Positions 17,248 through 27,810 of a stretch of 59,103 nt of DNA are shown one piece after another. Origin of the DNA: Carideicomes alvinocaridis (GTDB lineage Bacteria; Pseudomonadota; Alphaproteobacteria; Rhodobacterales; Rhodobacteraceae); NCBI GenBank assembly GCA_005473895.2, contig SRJI02000025.1, forward strand, positions 1 through 59,103, read 5' to 3'. The translations under genes and the position numbers were made by a program. The notes below the pieces were generated by a model. The model saw only the letters and a program-made list of their open reading frames with translations. It made no database searches and had not been told where the DNA came from. Numbering within the stretch: position 1 is the stretch's first letter; the number at the start of each line of letters is the position of its first letter.

Positions 17248-18189
17248 ATGGACAAACCGCGCAGCTTCCAGGAGATCATCCTGCGGCTTCAGGCCTACTG
17301 GGCGGACAAGGGCTGCGCGATCATGCAGCCCTACGACATGGAAGTCGGCGCCGGCACCTTCCACCCTGCCACCACGCTGCGCGCGCTGGGCTCGAAACCC
17401 TGGGCCGCGGCCTATGTCCAGCCCTCGCGCCGGCCCACCGATGGGCGCTACGGCGAGAACCCGAACCGCCTGCAGCATTACTACCAGTACCAGGTGCTGA
17501 TCAAGCCCAGCCCGCCCGACCTCCAGGCGCTCTACCTCGGCTCGCTCGAGGCGATCGGCATCGACATGGAGACCCACGACATCCGCTTCGTGGAGGATGA
17601 CTGGGAAAGCCCGACGCTCGGCGCCTGGGGCCTTGGCTGGGAAGTCTGGTGCGACGGCATGGAAGTGTCGCAATTCACCTATTTCCAGCAGGTCGGCGGC
17701 CACGACTGCCACCCCGTCTCGGGCGAGCTGACCTACGGGCTGGAGCGTCTGGCGATGTACGTGCTGGGCATCGATCACGTGATGGAGATGCCCTTCAACG
17801 CCCCCGACGCCCCCATCGCGCTGAAATACGGCGACGTCTTCCGCCAGACGGAGGAGGAATATTCCCGCTGGAACTTCGACGTGGCCGACACCGACACGCT
17901 GCTGCAGCATTTCCGCGATGCCGAGGCCGAATGCGACCGCATCCTGTCGCAGGAAGCCGTGGACCCCAAGACCGGCCACCGCATCGTCATGGCCCACCCG
18001 GCCTATGACCAGTGCATCAAGGCCAGCCACCTGTTCAACCTTCTGGACGCGCGCGGCGTCATCTCGGTGACCGAGCGGCAATCCTATATCGGCCGGGTCC
18101 GGGCGCTGGCCAAGCGCTGCGCCGACGCCTTCGTCGAGACCGAGGCCGGCGGCTGGCAGGCCCCGGCCGCCGAGGGCGCGCCGGCGTGA
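17248..18189 (+). CDS. glyQ: Glycyl-tRNA synthetase alpha subunit
   Basis: Catalytic alpha chain of the bacterial alpha2-beta2 glycyl-tRNA synthetase, forming glycyl-adenylate. 313 aa from the ATG at 17248 ([11 protein letters not shown]), with GGAGG four bases upstream; an in-frame ATG at 17224 is a possible alternative. Highly conserved signature stretches are [54 protein letters not shown] and [20 protein letters not shown]. Its stop overlaps the start of the DUF6446 gene; its partner glyS follows two genes later on the same strand. Confidence 0.97.
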   Translation: MDKPRSFQEIILRLQAYWADKGCAIMQPYDMEVGAGTFHPATTLRALGSKPWAAAYVQPSRRPTDGRYGENPNRLQHYYQYQVLIKPSPPDLQALYLGSLEAIGIDMETHDIRFVEDDWESPTLGAWGLGWEVWCDGMEVSQFTYFQQVGGHDCHPVSGELTYGLERLAMYVLGIDHVMEMPFNAPDAPIALKYGDVFRQTEEEYSRWNFDVADTDTLLQHFRDAEAECDRILSQEAVDPKTGHRIVMAHPAYDQCIKASHLFNLLDARGVISVTERQSYIGRVRALAKRCADAFVETEAGGWQAPAAEGAPA

Positions 18190-18710
18190 CGGGCAAGATC
18201 CTCGCCGCGGTGATCGTCGTGGCGGCGCTCGCCACCGGGATCGCCATCTACTACCTGCAGGTCTATGCCTTCTACGACGAGGTGGAGCCGCAGGGCGAGG
18301 GCGACGTGATGCTGACCTCCGTCCTGACCGGCATGCCGGAGCCGATCGCGCATTCCGATTTCCGCGCCATCGATTCCGACAGCTCGCCGATCCGCTACCG
18401 CGCCTGTTTCACCGCCCGCGAAGGGCTTCCCCTGCTGACCGAGGCCTACCGCCTGCACGACGACCCGAAGCCGCGCGTCGCGCCCTCCTGGTTCGACTGC
18501 TTCGACGCGGACCGTATCGGCGAGGACCTGGAAGCCGGCCGCGCGGTCGCCTTCACCGGGCAGGAGAACGTGCATTACGGGATCGACCGCATCGTCGCCA
18601 TCTACCCGGATGGTCGCGGCTATGCCTGGCACGAGATCAACCGCTGCGGCGAGGAGGTCTTCGACGGCAAGCCCGCGCCCGAGGGCTGCCCCACGCCTCC
18701 GGCCGAGTAG
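18186..18710 (+). CDS. DUF6446-type membrane-anchored protein
   Basis: 174-aa protein starting at a GTG that overlaps the glyQ stop (GTGA), so it is translationally coupled. It has one N-terminal membrane helix ([20 protein letters not shown]) and a soluble, probably periplasmic domain with conserved-looking Trp/Cys residues ([30 protein letters not shown]). It resembles DUF6446, which in Rhodobacterales is found between glyQ and glyS. No function is known; the genomic link to glycyl-tRNA synthetase may be only positional. Confidence 0.82.
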   Translation: MTGKILAAVIVVAALATGIAIYYLQVYAFYDEVEPQGEGDVMLTSVLTGMPEPIAHSDFRAIDSDSSPIRYRACFTAREGLPLLTEAYRLHDDPKPRVAPSWFDCFDADRIGEDLEAGRAVAFTGQENVHYGIDRIVAIYPDGRGYAWHEINRCGEEVFDGKPAPEGCPTPPAE

Positions 18711-18739
18711 GCGCTGAGGGGCAGGCCATTGCGCGGAGG

Positions 18740-18759
18740 CCGGGGCCGGATGGCCCCGG
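18740..18759 (+). terminator. Perfect GC hairpin after the DUF6446 gene
   Basis: The 8-bp perfect stem CCGGGGCC-GGAT-GGCCCCGG lies 29 bp after the stop. There is no T tract. Confidence 0.4.
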
Positions 18760-18980
18760 CGGTCGCATGCCCCGTCAGGGGGAGGCGGGCCACTCCCGCT
18801 ACCTGACCCTCCTGCGGATGAAGCCCCGGACCGACGGGCCTGCCGTTACTTCCGCGCCGCTGGCCCCCTGTGCGAGGCTCCCGACCTTCCCGCTCCGCGA
18901 CGCTCCGAAGCCTCCGGGCGGAACCGCCGGGCCCTCCCGTGCGCTTCACTCCCGTGGATAGTGGAGAGGAGACCCCCAAG

Positions 18981-19868
18981 ATGCAGGACAAGGCACCCTT
19001 CTGGGTCGATCCGGTGATGCGCTTCGGCTACGGCGCGCGCGGCGTGGTCTACCTCATCGTCGGCTACCTGGCCCTGCTCGCCGCCTGGACCGGCGGACAG
19101 GCGGAAGGCACGAAGGGCGCTCTGGCGCAGCTTCGCGACGAGCCCGGCGGCACCACCATGTTGTGGATCGTGGCGCTGGGTCTCTTGGCCTACGCCGTCT
19201 GGCGTTTCGTCTGCGCCCTGCTCGACCTGGAGAATTTCGGCCAGGGCGCCAAGGCCGCGATCGCGCGGACGGGGCAGACCGTCTCGGGCGCGATCCACCT
19301 CGGTCTGGCCTTCTCCGCGGCCCGCATGGCCTGGGGCGGCGGCGGAAGCGGCGGCGAGAACGGCGACGGCGGCTCCGCGCAGAGCCTTGCCTCCAAGGCG
19401 CTGGCCACCGATTGGGGCCAGCCTCTGATCATGGCCGTGGGCGTCGTGACGATCTGCGCCGGGCTGTTCTACGGCTACAAGGCCTGGGCCGAGAAATACA
19501 AGGAACACCTGCGCCTGACCCGGCTCACCCGCAAGCTCGATCCGGTGGTCAAGATCGGCCTGGTTGCCCATGGCGTCGTCATCGTCCTGCTGGGCGTCTT
19601 CCTGTTCTATGCCGGGCAGAATACCGATCCCGGCCAGGCGGGCGGCATCGGCAAGGCCTTCGACACGGTCCGCGCCCAGCCCTTCGGCCGCATCCTCCTG
19701 GCGCTGCTGGCGCTCGGGACCATCGCCTTCACCGTCTATTGCTGGGTCGAGGCGATCTGGCGGGTGATCCCGCGCCGCGCCGGGCCGGACGTGGAGACGC
19801 TCGCCCACCAGGCGGAGCGCGGGGCCAAGCGCGCCGGACGCGAGGCGGAGCGCGCGGCCCGCAGCTAA
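18981..19868 (+). CDS. DUF1206 membrane protein
   Basis: 295-aa polytopic membrane protein starting at 18981 after GGAGAGGAGA. It shows three repeated helical-hairpin units characteristic of DUF1206, each opening with a Gly-rich helix: FGYGARGVVYLIVGYLAL, GQTVSGAIHLGLAFSAARM and GLVAHGVVIVLLGVFLFYA. A Gly-rich loop (WGGGGSGGENGDGGSAQS) interrupts the second unit, and the C-terminus is basic and helical (ERGAKRAGREAERAARS). Its function is unknown. It sits between glyQ and glyS without overlapping either. Confidence 0.88.
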   Translation: MQDKAPFWVDPVMRFGYGARGVVYLIVGYLALLAAWTGGQAEGTKGALAQLRDEPGGTTMLWIVALGLLAYAVWRFVCALLDLENFGQGAKAAIARTGQTVSGAIHLGLAFSAARMAWGGGGSGGENGDGGSAQSLASKALATDWGQPLIMAVGVVTICAGLFYGYKAWAEKYKEHLRLTRLTRKLDPVVKIGLVAHGVVIVLLGVFLFYAGQNTDPGQAGGIGKAFDTVRAQPFGRILLALLALGTIAFTVYCWVEAIWRVIPRRAGPDVETLAHQAERGAKRAGREAERAARS

Positions 19869-19913
19869 GCTTGCGCGGCTGAGCCCTCGGGCCTTGGCAG
19901 ATACAGAAGGGCG

Positions 19914-19941
19914 GCGCGGGGCCGGCGAAAAATCCCCGCGC
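19914..19941 (+). terminator. GC hairpin between the DUF1206 gene and glyS
   Basis: The perfect 8-bp stem GCGCGGGG / CCCCGCGC has a 12-nt loop containing GAAAAAT, about 45 bp after the DUF1206 stop. It lacks a terminal T run. Confidence 0.4.
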
Positions 19942-20005
19942 GCCCACTGGACCCCCCGGCGCGGGGCCGTTACCTAGTCGCGGCAATTCCATGACGGGTG
20001 AGGCC

Positions 20006-22096
20006 ATGCCGGACCTTCTGATCGAGCTCTTCTCCGAGGAAATTCCCGCGCGGATGCAGGCCCGCGCGGCGCAGGATCTGAAGACCCTGATGACCGATGG
20101 CCTCGTCGAGGCGGGGCTCACCTACGCCCATGCCGCCGCCTTCGCCACGCCGCGCCGGCTGGTTCTGGCGCTCGAAGGGCTCTCCGCCCGGTCCCCCGAC
20201 CTGAAGGAAGAGCGCCGCGGCCCCCGCGCCGATGCCCCCGAGAAGGCGATCGAGGGCTTCCTGCGCGGCGCCGGCGTGGCCCGCGACGATCTGGAGCTGC
20301 GCGAAGAGAAGAAGGGCAGCTTCTACTTCGCCGTGATCGAGAAACCCGGCCGCGCCGCGCCCGAGATCGTGGCCGAGCTGCTGGAGCGCACGATCCGCAA
20401 TTTCCCCTGGCCCAAATCCATGCGCTGGGGCGCGGGCAGCCTGCGCTGGGTCCGCCCGCTGCATTCGATCCTCTGCATCCTGACGGATGACGAGGGCGCC
20501 GAGGTGGTCCCGCTGGAGATCGACGGCATCACCGCCGGCAACGTGACCCGCGGCCACCGCTTCATGGCGCCGGATGCGTTTTCCGTAAGCTCCTTCGAGG
20601 ATTACGCGGCGAAGTTGAAGCGCGCTCATGTGGTGCTCGACCCCGAGGAACGGGCCGAGGCGATCCGCCACGATGCCGAGCACCTGGCCTTCGCGGCCGG
20701 GCTCGAAGTGGTCGCCGACGAGGGGCTGCTGCGCGAGGTGGCGGGGCTGGTGGAATGGCCGGTGCCGCTGATGGGCGAGATCGGGGCGCAGTTCCTCGAC
20801 CTGCCGCCCGAGGTGCTGCAGACCTCCATGAAGGAGCACCAGAAATTCTTCTCGGTCCGCAATCCCTCGACCGGCCGGATCGAGCGTTTCGTCACCGTCG
20901 CCAACCGCGAGACCGCCGATGACGGCGCCACGGTTCTGGCCGGCAACCAGAAGGTGCTGACCGCCCGGCTGTCGGATGCGAAGTTCTTCTGGGAAAACGA
21001 CCTGCGGGTGGCCAGGGACGGGATGAAGCCCTGGCTGCAACAGCTTGAAAACGTGACCTTCCACGCCAAGCTCGGCTCCCAGGCGGAGCGGATCGAGCGT
21101 ATCGCCACCCTGGCCCGCGAGCTGGCGCCCGCCGTGGGCGCCGACGCGGACCTGGCGGAGCAGGCCGCGCGGGTCGCCAAGGCCGATCTCAGCTCCGAGA
21201 TGGTCGGGGAATTCCCGGAACTCCAGGGGCTTATGGGCCGCTATTACAGTGAAGCCGCCGGGCTGCCGGAAGAGGTGGCGCTGGCCTGCGAGGAACATTA
21301 CTCGCCCCTCGGCCCGTCCGACGCCGTCCCAGAGGCCCCGGTCAGCCGCGCCGTTGCGCTGGCCGACAAGATCGACACGCTGGCCGGCTTCTGGGCGATC
21401 GACGAGAAGCCCACCGGCTCCAAGGACCCCTACGCCCTGCGCCGCGCCGCGCTCGGGGTGATCCGGCTGGTGCTCGCCGGTGGCCTCCGCCTGCCGCTCG
21501 CCGCCGCCGACGGCCCGCTGGCCCGCGCCTTCGCCGGCCACGCCGCCGGCACCGCCCCGGAAGGGGCGAGCGCCGACCTCCTGTCCTTCCTCCACGACCG
21601 GCTCAAGGTCCACCTGCGCGAGGAAGGCATCCGCCACGACGTGATCGATGCCTGCCTCGCCATGGAGGGCGCCGACGACCTGGCCCTGCTGGTCCGCCGT
21701 GCGCAGGCGCTGAGCGATTTCCTCAAGACCGAGGACGGGGAGAACCTGCTGCAGGGCTTCAAGCGCGCCAACAACATCCTCACCCAGGCCGAGGAGAAGG
21801 ACGGGGTGGAGTATTCCTTCGGCGCCGATGCGAAATTCGCCGAGGATCCGGCGGAAAAGGCGCTCTTCGCCGCGCTGGACGCGGAGCGCCCCGCCATCGA
21901 CGCCGCCATGAAGGCCGAGGATTTCGCCGCCGCCATGTCCGCGCTCGCTCGCCTGCGCGCGCCGATCGACGCCTTCTTCGAGGCGGTGCAGGTCAATGCC
22001 GACAACGCCGTGCTGCGCCGCAACCGGCTGAACCTGCTGTCGCGCATCCGCACCCTCTGCCTCGACGTGGCCGACCTGCGCCGGATCGAGGGCTGA
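20006..22096 (+). CDS. glyS: Glycyl-tRNA synthetase beta subunit
   Basis: Beta chain needed for tRNA(Gly) binding and aminoacylation with GlyQ. 696 aa, the usual length. I take the ATG at 20006 ([18 protein letters not shown]), with GTGAGG just upstream; an ATG five codons earlier is less conserved. Family motifs include [64 protein letters not shown] and the HD-like [14 protein letters not shown] stretch, ending with a C-terminal anticodon-binding-like domain. Confidence 0.97.
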   Translation: MPDLLIELFSEEIPARMQARAAQDLKTLMTDGLVEAGLTYAHAAAFATPRRLVLALEGLSARSPDLKEERRGPRADAPEKAIEGFLRGAGVARDDLELREEKKGSFYFAVIEKPGRAAPEIVAELLERTIRNFPWPKSMRWGAGSLRWVRPLHSILCILTDDEGAEVVPLEIDGITAGNVTRGHRFMAPDAFSVSSFEDYAAKLKRAHVVLDPEERAEAIRHDAEHLAFAAGLEVVADEGLLREVAGLVEWPVPLMGEIGAQFLDLPPEVLQTSMKEHQKFFSVRNPSTGRIERFVTVANRETADDGATVLAGNQKVLTARLSDAKFFWENDLRVARDGMKPWLQQLENVTFHAKLGSQAERIERIATLARELAPAVGADADLAEQAARVAKADLSSEMVGEFPELQGLMGRYYSEAAGLPEEVALACEEHYSPLGPSDAVPEAPVSRAVALADKIDTLAGFWAIDEKPTGSKDPYALRRAALGVIRLVLAGGLRLPLAAADGPLARAFAGHAAGTAPEGASADLLSFLHDRLKVHLREEGIRHDVIDACLAMEGADDLALLVRRAQALSDFLKTEDGENLLQGFKRANNILTQAEEKDGVEYSFGADAKFAEDPAEKALFAALDAERPAIDAAMKAEDFAAAMSALARLRAPIDAFFEAVQVNADNAVLRRNRLNLLSRIRTLCLDVADLRRIEG

Positions 22097-22105
22097 CGCC
22101 CCCCG

Positions 22106-22160
22106 CTTCTCTGGTCAATAAATATGGCGGGGGGAGCCGAAGGCGGGGGGCAGAGCCCCC
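22106..22160 (+). repeat. Interspersed intergenic repeat, copy B
   Basis: The core CTTCTCTGGTCAATAAATAT (from 22106) is a variant of copies at 979 and 28304. It is followed by a G/C hairpin of the form GGGGGC-AGA-GCCCCC near 22145-22160. It sits 10 bp after the glyS stop and may also end glyS transcription. Confidence 0.55.
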
Positions 22161-22230
22161 TCCGGACCCCGCCACGGGACGCGACATTGCCACGGCGGCG
22201 CCCCATCTTCGCCGCGTGGCGGCGTTTGAC

Positions 22231-22258
22231 TTGCCAAGCGTCCCGCCCTCACTATTGT
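22231..22258 (+). promoter_or_regulatory. Putative promoter giving a leaderless ppdK mRNA
   Basis: TTGCCA (22231-22236) and TATTGT (22253-22258) are 16 bp apart. The -10 lies only six bases before the ATG at 22265, and no Shine-Dalgarno is seen. TTGACT at 22226 is an alternative -35. Confidence 0.4.
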
Positions 22259-22264
22259 CGGATC

Positions 22265-24823
22265 ATGACCGCAGATGCCGCACCGCAGCACGCGCAGCCG
22301 GACCCGCTGCTGATCACCGCCACCGCGCCGGTGTCGGTGCCGCGCCATGGCGGCCGGGCGAAATGCCTGCAGCGGCTCATCCGCATGGACCTGCCGGTGC
22401 CGCGCACCGTGGCCCTGTCCTTCGACACGGTGCACGGGATCGCCCGGGGGCAGATGGCGGATATCCCGGAAATCCTTGGCCATTTCGACCCCACCGCGCT
22501 GCTCTGCGTGCGGCCGTCCTCCGAGGATCCGGACTGGGGCGGGCCGGGGGCGGTGCTCAATATCGGCATGAACCGCGCCGCGATGGAGCGCATGGCCGGC
22601 ACGGTGGGGCGCGACTCGGCCGCGTCGCTCTACCTGCGATTCGTCCAGAGCTACGCGGTCCATGTCGCGCGGCTCGATGCCGATCTCTTCGACGAGATCG
22701 CGCAGGGCGGGCCGCAGGCGCTCGACGCCATGCTCGTCGCCTACGAGGAAGAGGCGGAAGAGCCTTTTCCCCAGGACATCTCGGTCCAGCTCGACCAGGT
22801 GCTGCGCTCCATGGCGCGGGCCTGGGACGGCACGACCGCCCGGCTGTTGCGCCAGGCCAAGGGCGCGCCGGCGGATGCGGGGCTGGGCCTCGTGGTGCAG
22901 GAAATGGCCCTCGGGCTGGGGCAGGGGGAAAGCGGTTCGGGCGTGTTGCAGACCGTTTCCTCGGTCACCGGCCTGCCGCAGATCACCGGACGCTACCGCA
23001 GCCAGTCTCAGGGGCGCGAGGCGCTGTCGTCCAAGGGCCGCTCGATCTACCTGGAGCGTGACCCGCGGGGCCCCTCGCTGGAGGAACTGGCGCCCCGGGC
23101 CTTCGGCGATCTCAAGCGCGACGCGCGGCTCATGCGCGAGAAGCTGCGCGAGGAGATGCAGATCGAGTTCACCATCGAGAACGGGCATCTGCACATCCTC
23201 GACGGGGTGCGCGTGGCGCGCTCCGCCCGGGCGGCGGTGCGCATCGCGGTGGGGCTGGCGCTGGACGGCATCATCACCCGCGAGGAAGCGCTCTGCCGGA
23301 TCGAGCCGCGGGCGCTGACCGAGATGCTGCACCGCCAGGTGGCCAATGCGGCGCCGCGCGACCGTCTGGGGCGTGGCATCGCCGCCAGCCCTGGCGCGGC
23401 CTGCGGGCGGCTGGTCTTTTCCTCGGGCGAGGCGCAGGCCAGCGCCGCGCGGGGCGAGCCCTGCATCCTCGTGCGGCGCGAGACGGCGCCGGAGGACATT
23501 CGCGGCATGCACGCCGCCCAGGCGGTCCTGACCGAGCGGGGCGGCATGACCTCCCACGCCGCGGTGATCGCCCGGGGCCTCGGCCTGCCCTGCGTGGTGG
23601 GCGCGTCCGAGCTCAAGTTCCACTTCCGCCGCAAGCAGCTCACCGCGCCGGACGGGCGAGTGTTCAAGGCGGGCGACGTGCTCACCATCGACGGGACCTC
23701 GGGCGACATCCTCGCCGGCGAGGCGCAGATGGTGGAGGCGGCGCTCGACGATACCTTCCGCACGCTGATGGACTGGGCGGCGGAGGCCTGCGACATCGGC
23801 ATCCGCGCCAATGCCGACACGCCCGCCGACGCCCAGACCGCGCGCAATTTCGACGCCTCCGGCATCGGGCTCTGCCGGACGGAGCACATGTTCTTCGACA
23901 CCGACCGGCTGACGGTGATGCGCGAGATGATCTTTGCCGACACGCGCGAGGACCGGCGCGCGGCACTGGAGCGGCTGCTGCCCATGCAGCGCGCCGATTT
24001 CATCGAGCTTTTCCGCATCATGAAGGGCCAGCCGGTCTGCATCCGCCTCTTCGACCCGCCGCTGCACGAATTCCTGCCCTCGGACCGGGCGGGCATGCGC
24101 GACATGGCGGAATCGCTCGACCTGCCGCTCTCCACCGTGCAGCGCCGGATCGAGGCGCTGAGCGAATATAACCCGATGCTCGGGATGCGCGGCGTGCGGC
24201 TGGGCGTGACGGTGCCCGAGATCTACGAGATGCAGGCCCGCGCCATCTTCGAGGCCACAGTCGCCGCCTCGCGCGAGGGCGCGCCGGTGGTGCCCGAGAT
24301 CATGATCCCGCTCGTCTCCGCCCGGCGCGAGGTGGAGATGGTCAAGTCACGCATCGACGCGCTCGCCGCCGCGGTGCGCAACGAAAGCGGCATCCAGTTC
24401 AGCTATCGCCTGGGCGTGATGGTGGAGACGCCCCGCGCCGCCCTGCGGGCCGGGGACATCGCCCTGCACGCGGCCTTCCTCAGCTTCGGCACCAACGACC
24501 TGACGCAGATGACCTACGGCCTGTCGCGCGACGATGCCGGGCGGTTCATGTCCGCCTATGTCCAGCAGCAGGTCTTTGCGGAGGACCCGTTCCACGTGCT
24601 CGACGTGGAGGGGGTTGGGGAGTTGCTGCGCATGGGGGCAGAGCGGGGCCGGGCCACGCGGCCGGACGTCACGCTGTCGATCTGCGGCGAACACGGGGGC
24701 AACCCCGAATCAATCGCCTTCTGCCGAGCGGCCGGATTCGACTATGTATCCTGCTCGCCGTTTCGCGTTCCGGTTGCAAGACTCGCCGCCGCACAGTTCG
24801 CGATCCGGGACAAGATCGGGTAG
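22265..24823 (+). CDS. ppdK: Pyruvate phosphate dikinase-like protein with divergent ATP-grasp domain
   Basis: Classical PPDK interconverts pyruvate + ATP + Pi and PEP + AMP + PPi. This 852-aa protein has a well conserved middle and C-terminal part: swivelling phosphohistidine domain ([19 protein letters not shown], phospho-His431) and PEP/pyruvate TIM barrel ([41 protein letters not shown] with Cys807). The N-terminal nucleotide domain is shorter and altered: the family RSGARxSMPGMMDT loop is replaced by [16 protein letters not shown], although [11 protein letters not shown] and [15 protein letters not shown] are recognisable. ATP use is thus less certain than PEP chemistry. A paralog or diverged ortholog; monocistronic after glyS. 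Confidence 0.85.
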   Translation: MTADAAPQHAQPDPLLITATAPVSVPRHGGRAKCLQRLIRMDLPVPRTVALSFDTVHGIARGQMADIPEILGHFDPTALLCVRPSSEDPDWGGPGAVLNIGMNRAAMERMAGTVGRDSAASLYLRFVQSYAVHVARLDADLFDEIAQGGPQALDAMLVAYEEEAEEPFPQDISVQLDQVLRSMARAWDGTTARLLRQAKGAPADAGLGLVVQEMALGLGQGESGSGVLQTVSSVTGLPQITGRYRSQSQGREALSSKGRSIYLERDPRGPSLEELAPRAFGDLKRDARLMREKLREEMQIEFTIENGHLHILDGVRVARSARAAVRIAVGLALDGIITREEALCRIEPRALTEMLHRQVANAAPRDRLGRGIAASPGAACGRLVFSSGEAQASAARGEPCILVRRETAPEDIRGMHAAQAVLTERGGMTSHAAVIARGLGLPCVVGASELKFHFRRKQLTAPDGRVFKAGDVLTIDGTSGDILAGEAQMVEAALDDTFRTLMDWAAEACDIGIRANADTPADAQTARNFDASGIGLCRTEHMFFDTDRLTVMREMIFADTREDRRAALERLLPMQRADFIELFRIMKGQPVCIRLFDPPLHEFLPSDRAGMRDMAESLDLPLSTVQRRIEALSEYNPMLGMRGVRLGVTVPEIYEMQARAIFEATVAASREGAPVVPEIMIPLVSARREVEMVKSRIDALAAAVRNESGIQFSYRLGVMVETPRAALRAGDIALHAAFLSFGTNDLTQMTYGLSRDDAGRFMSAYVQQQVFAEDPFHVLDVEGVGELLRMGAERGRATRPDVTLSICGEHGGNPESIAFCRAAGFDYVSCSPFRVPVARLAAAQFAIRDKIG

Positions 24824-24914
24824 GGGAGCCCGAGTCGGGCGGCCTCATCTTGCGCAGGGCGACGCAACCGAAGGGCGTGCGCTTAAGCGTTTGTCAATCA
24901 AAATCCGCACGAAA

Positions 24915-24943
24915 CTGGACCTCTGTGACATTTTCCTTATAAG
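24915..24943 (+). promoter_or_regulatory. Putative sigma-70 promoter for the SleB-type hydrolase gene
   Basis: CTGGAC (24915-24920) and TATAAG (24938-24943) have a 17-bp spacer. The -10 lies inside the perfect palindrome CCTTATAAGG (24935-24944). This stretch is AT-rich compared with its surroundings. Confidence 0.5.
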
Positions 24944-24983
24944 GGGCCCCACAGCGAAGTCTGTCGCCAGGGGGACAGCCGAA

Positions 24984-25607
24984 ATGCGATTTGCCATCTT
25001 GTTGCTGGCAAGCCTCGTGCTTGCCCAGCCGGTCTTTGCCGAGGCCGCGCTGACCAACGTCAATTCCGTCCTGAAGAAGGAACAGCGCGCTCTCGGGCGC
25101 ATTTCCCAGGCCAAGCTCCGAACGCTGGTCAGCACGACCTTGCCGGACTCGGTCCGCTACGATCGCGGCTGGCTGTCCGAGCAGCCGGGCGCCACCGGGG
25201 GCAAGGATTTCGAATGCCTCGCCCAGGCGCTCTATTTCGAGGCGCGGGGCGAAACGGTGCGCGGCATGTTCGCGGTGGCCGAGGTGATCCTCAACCGGGT
25301 CGACAGCGCGGTCTATCCCGACAGCGTCTGCGGCGTGGTCAACCAGGGCACCGGGCGGCGCTACGAGTGCCAGTTCACCTATACCTGCGACGGCGCCAAG
25401 GAAGTGATCGCGGAGCCGCGGGCCTATGCCCGGGTGGCCAAGGTGGCCCGTCTGATGCTGGACGGCGCGCCGCGCATGCTGACCAAGGGGGCAACCCATT
25501 ACCACACCACCGCGGTGACCCCGCGCTGGGCGCGCAAATTCGCCAAGACCGCCACGATCGGCGTGCACGAATTCTATCGCCAGCCCACGCGCATCAGTTC
25601 CAACTGA
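24984..25607 (+). CDS. Cell wall hydrolase, SleB family
   Basis: Secreted peptidoglycan hydrolase of the Hydrolase_2/SleB type, 207 aa. Signal peptide [21 protein letters not shown]; the catalytic domain starts near residue 75 with the hallmark [13 protein letters not shown] (catalytic Glu), then [38 protein letters not shown] and, near the C-terminus, [15 protein letters not shown]. Start at 24984 with GGGGGA upstream. In non-sporulating proteobacteria these enzymes remodel the wall during growth or division. It is preceded by its own likely promoter. Confidence 0.9.
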   Translation: MRFAILLLASLVLAQPVFAEAALTNVNSVLKKEQRALGRISQAKLRTLVSTTLPDSVRYDRGWLSEQPGATGGKDFECLAQALYFEARGETVRGMFAVAEVILNRVDSAVYPDSVCGVVNQGTGRRYECQFTYTCDGAKEVIAEPRAYARVAKVARLMLDGAPRMLTKGATHYHTTAVTPRWARKFAKTATIGVHEFYRQPTRISSN

Positions 25608-25818
25608 GCCGCCCGAGCGACCCGTCCGACACGATCCGCCCGCGCGATCCGTCCAATCGGGACGCGAGAGGGATCCGGTGCCGGGGCAGGGCTCGCCCCG
25701 CCGGCAGCAGGCCGCTGCCGGAACCGGAAGTGCCGCTCATGCACTGGTCGCCGTGGGACGGGGCTGCTAGACCCCGCCCGAGCTGCGCCCACAGCGCCGG
25801 CACCCGGGAGAGTGCGCC

Positions 25819-26748
25819 ATGAGCAACGAAATCCGGATGGCCTTTGCCCATCCCTCGCAGCGGTCCGAAGCGACGGCCGGTGACGATCCGCTCGACCGGA
25901 TCTCGCTGCGCGACCACATCAAGGAAGTCGAGATCGGCGCCTTCCAGGCCGAGCGCGGCACGACCCAGCGGATCCGCTTCAACATCGTGGTGGAGGTCCG
26001 CCCGGCCGCGGCCCGGGTGGATGACGACGTTGACCGCATCCTCAGCTACGACAAGGTGACCGAGGCGATCGACCACGAGCTGGCCGAGGAGCGGCTGAAC
26101 CTGCTGGAAACCCTCGCCGAACGCATCGCGGAACGTATCCTGAAGGAGCCGCAGGCGGTTCGCGCCTTCGTCCGTATCGAGAAACTCGACCGCGGTCCCG
26201 GCGCGCTCGGGGTGGAGATCGTGCGCGCCCGCCGCGACCTTCCCGCGCGCGCCACCCGGACGAAGGACGAGGACGAGCGGCCGCATCCGGTTCTCGTCTA
26301 CCTGTCCAACGCCGCCATCGCCTCGGGCGAGGTGCCCCGCCTGCTGGACCGGCTGGAGGCGCAGGGCGCGCCGGTCCTGCTCTGCGTCGGCGCGCCGGAG
26401 GAGCCCGCCCCGCGCAGCGCCCAGCCCATGCCGCAGCGCCGGATCGACCTGCTGGCCATCGAACAGAATGCCTGGGTCCTGGCCGGGCTCGACCCGCGAT
26501 GCGTGGTGGTCGAGAGCCGGACGGAGCTCGACTGGTCCATGAAGAACGGCCAGATCGCCGTCTGGGCCCCGTCCAAGATCGTGCTGGACGCGGTGGAGGG
26601 CCCGCGCATCCTGCCCAAGGACAGCCCCGCGCTCGCCGCCTGGTTCGCCGGCGAGGTCTCGGCCCGCGAATTGCTGGTGATCGGAGAGACGCCGCCCGCC
26701 GACGCCTGGATCCCGGTGCGTGCCCTGACCATAGAGGAAGCCCCGTGA
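25819..26748 (+). CDS. folB: Dihydroneopterin aldolase with extra C-terminal domain
   Basis: Folate pathway: 7,8-dihydroneopterin to 6-hydroxymethyl-dihydropterin plus glycolaldehyde. Residues about 25-140 form the FolB tunnel fold: DRISLRDHIKEVEIGAFQAE, ILSYDKVTEAIDHELAEERL (with the conserved Tyr), LLETLAERIAERIL and VRIEKLDRGPGALGVEI (with the conserved Lys). Family members are about 120 aa, so residues 150-309 are an added domain starting at HPVLVYLSNAAIASGEVPRL, in which I see no catalytic motif. Its stop overlaps the folP GTG start, so the two are coupled. Confidence 0.88.
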   Translation: MSNEIRMAFAHPSQRSEATAGDDPLDRISLRDHIKEVEIGAFQAERGTTQRIRFNIVVEVRPAAARVDDDVDRILSYDKVTEAIDHELAEERLNLLETLAERIAERILKEPQAVRAFVRIEKLDRGPGALGVEIVRARRDLPARATRTKDEDERPHPVLVYLSNAAIASGEVPRLLDRLEAQGAPVLLCVGAPEEPAPRSAQPMPQRRIDLLAIEQNAWVLAGLDPRCVVVESRTELDWSMKNGQIAVWAPSKIVLDAVEGPRILPKDSPALAAWFAGEVSARELLVIGETPPADAWIPVRALTIEEAP

Positions 26749-27776
26749 CCCGCAGCTATCCCCATGCCATCCCCCGCACCGGCCCCAGCCGCGAGGCCGG
26801 GCCGTCCCGCCGCGCCCTCGCCGGGAGCGGCCATGTCTGGTACGACAACGTGGACGTGCTGGGCCGCGACGGGGTGCTGGAATTCCTCGACGCGGACGAG
26901 GTCCCGCCCGAGATGCGCGACCGGCTGGAGGCGCCGCGCGCCGATCTCTGCGGGCTGAGCCTCGACCGCCCGCGGGTCATGGGCATCCTCAACGTCACGC
27001 CGGACAGCTTTTCCGACGGGGGCGATCACCTTGATCTCGGTCAGGCGGTCCGCCGCGCCGTCGCCATGTCGCGCGAGGCCGACATCCTCGACATCGGCGG
27101 CGAAAGCACCCGGCCCGGCGCCGCCCCCGTGCCCCTGGCCGAGGAAATCCGCCGCACCGTCCCGGTGATCCGCGCCATCCACGAGGCGGGGCTGAAGACG
27201 CCCATCTCCATCGACACCCGCAACGCCCGCGTCGCCGCCGCCGCGCTGGAGGCCGGAGCCCACATGGTCAACGACGTCTCCGCCCTGCGCCACGATCCCG
27301 ACATGGCCCGGGTGGTGGCGGAAAGCGGCGCGCCCGTATGCCTGATGCATTCCCAGGGCGATCCGGAGACGATGCAGAAGGATCCGCGCTACGACAACGT
27401 GGCGCTCGACGTCTACGATCATCTCGAGGCGCGGGTGGAGGCGGCCCTGGAGGCGGGCATCGCGCGCGAGAAGATCATCCTCGATCCCGGCATCGGCTTC
27501 GGCAAGACCCTGGCCCATAACATGGCGGTGCTGCGCCAGCTCTCGCTCTACCACGCGCTCGGCCTGCCGGTGCTGCTGGGCGCCTCGCGCAAGCGCTTCA
27601 TCGGCACGATCGGCGGCGCCGAGACGGCCAAGGCGCGTATGCCCGGCTCGCTCGCCGTGGCGCTGCACGGCGCGGGGCAGGGGGTCCAGGTGATCCGCGT
27701 CCACGACGCGGCCGAGACCACCCAGGCGCTGAAGTTGCACGCGGCGCTCGCCGCGCGGGACGAGGACGCGGTCTGA
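26745..27776 (+). CDS. folP: Dihydropteroate synthase
   Basis: Condenses p-aminobenzoate with hydroxymethyl-dihydropterin pyrophosphate; the target of sulfonamides. 343 aa from the GTG at 26745, which overlaps the folB stop (GTGA) and follows GAGGAAG. The first 80 residues are an N-terminal extension over the classical 280-aa enzyme. The TIM-barrel signatures are MGILNVTPDSFSDGG, DILDIGGESTRPGA, SIDTRNARVAAAALEAGA, VNDVSALR, CLMHSQGDPETMQ, ILDPGIGFGKTLAHN and LLGASRKRFIG. No folK is adjacent. Confidence 0.96.
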   Translation: MTRSYPHAIPRTGPSREAGPSRRALAGSGHVWYDNVDVLGRDGVLEFLDADEVPPEMRDRLEAPRADLCGLSLDRPRVMGILNVTPDSFSDGGDHLDLGQAVRRAVAMSREADILDIGGESTRPGAAPVPLAEEIRRTVPVIRAIHEAGLKTPISIDTRNARVAAAALEAGAHMVNDVSALRHDPDMARVVAESGAPVCLMHSQGDPETMQKDPRYDNVALDVYDHLEARVEAALEAGIAREKIILDPGIGFGKTLAHNMAVLRQLSLYHALGLPVLLGASRKRFIGTIGGAETAKARMPGSLAVALHGAGQGVQVIRVHDAAETTQALKLHAALAARDEDAV

Positions 27777-27810
27777 CCGCAGCTCGCCGCACCTCGCCGA
27801 CCGATCTCCA

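Noticed and set aside
17071-18081. Leftward open frame extending the protease-like gene by more than 330 codons through glyQ
   Set aside because: It is antisense to the well-conserved glyQ; a signal peptide at 17070 marks the true start. Long antisense frames are common in GC-rich DNA.
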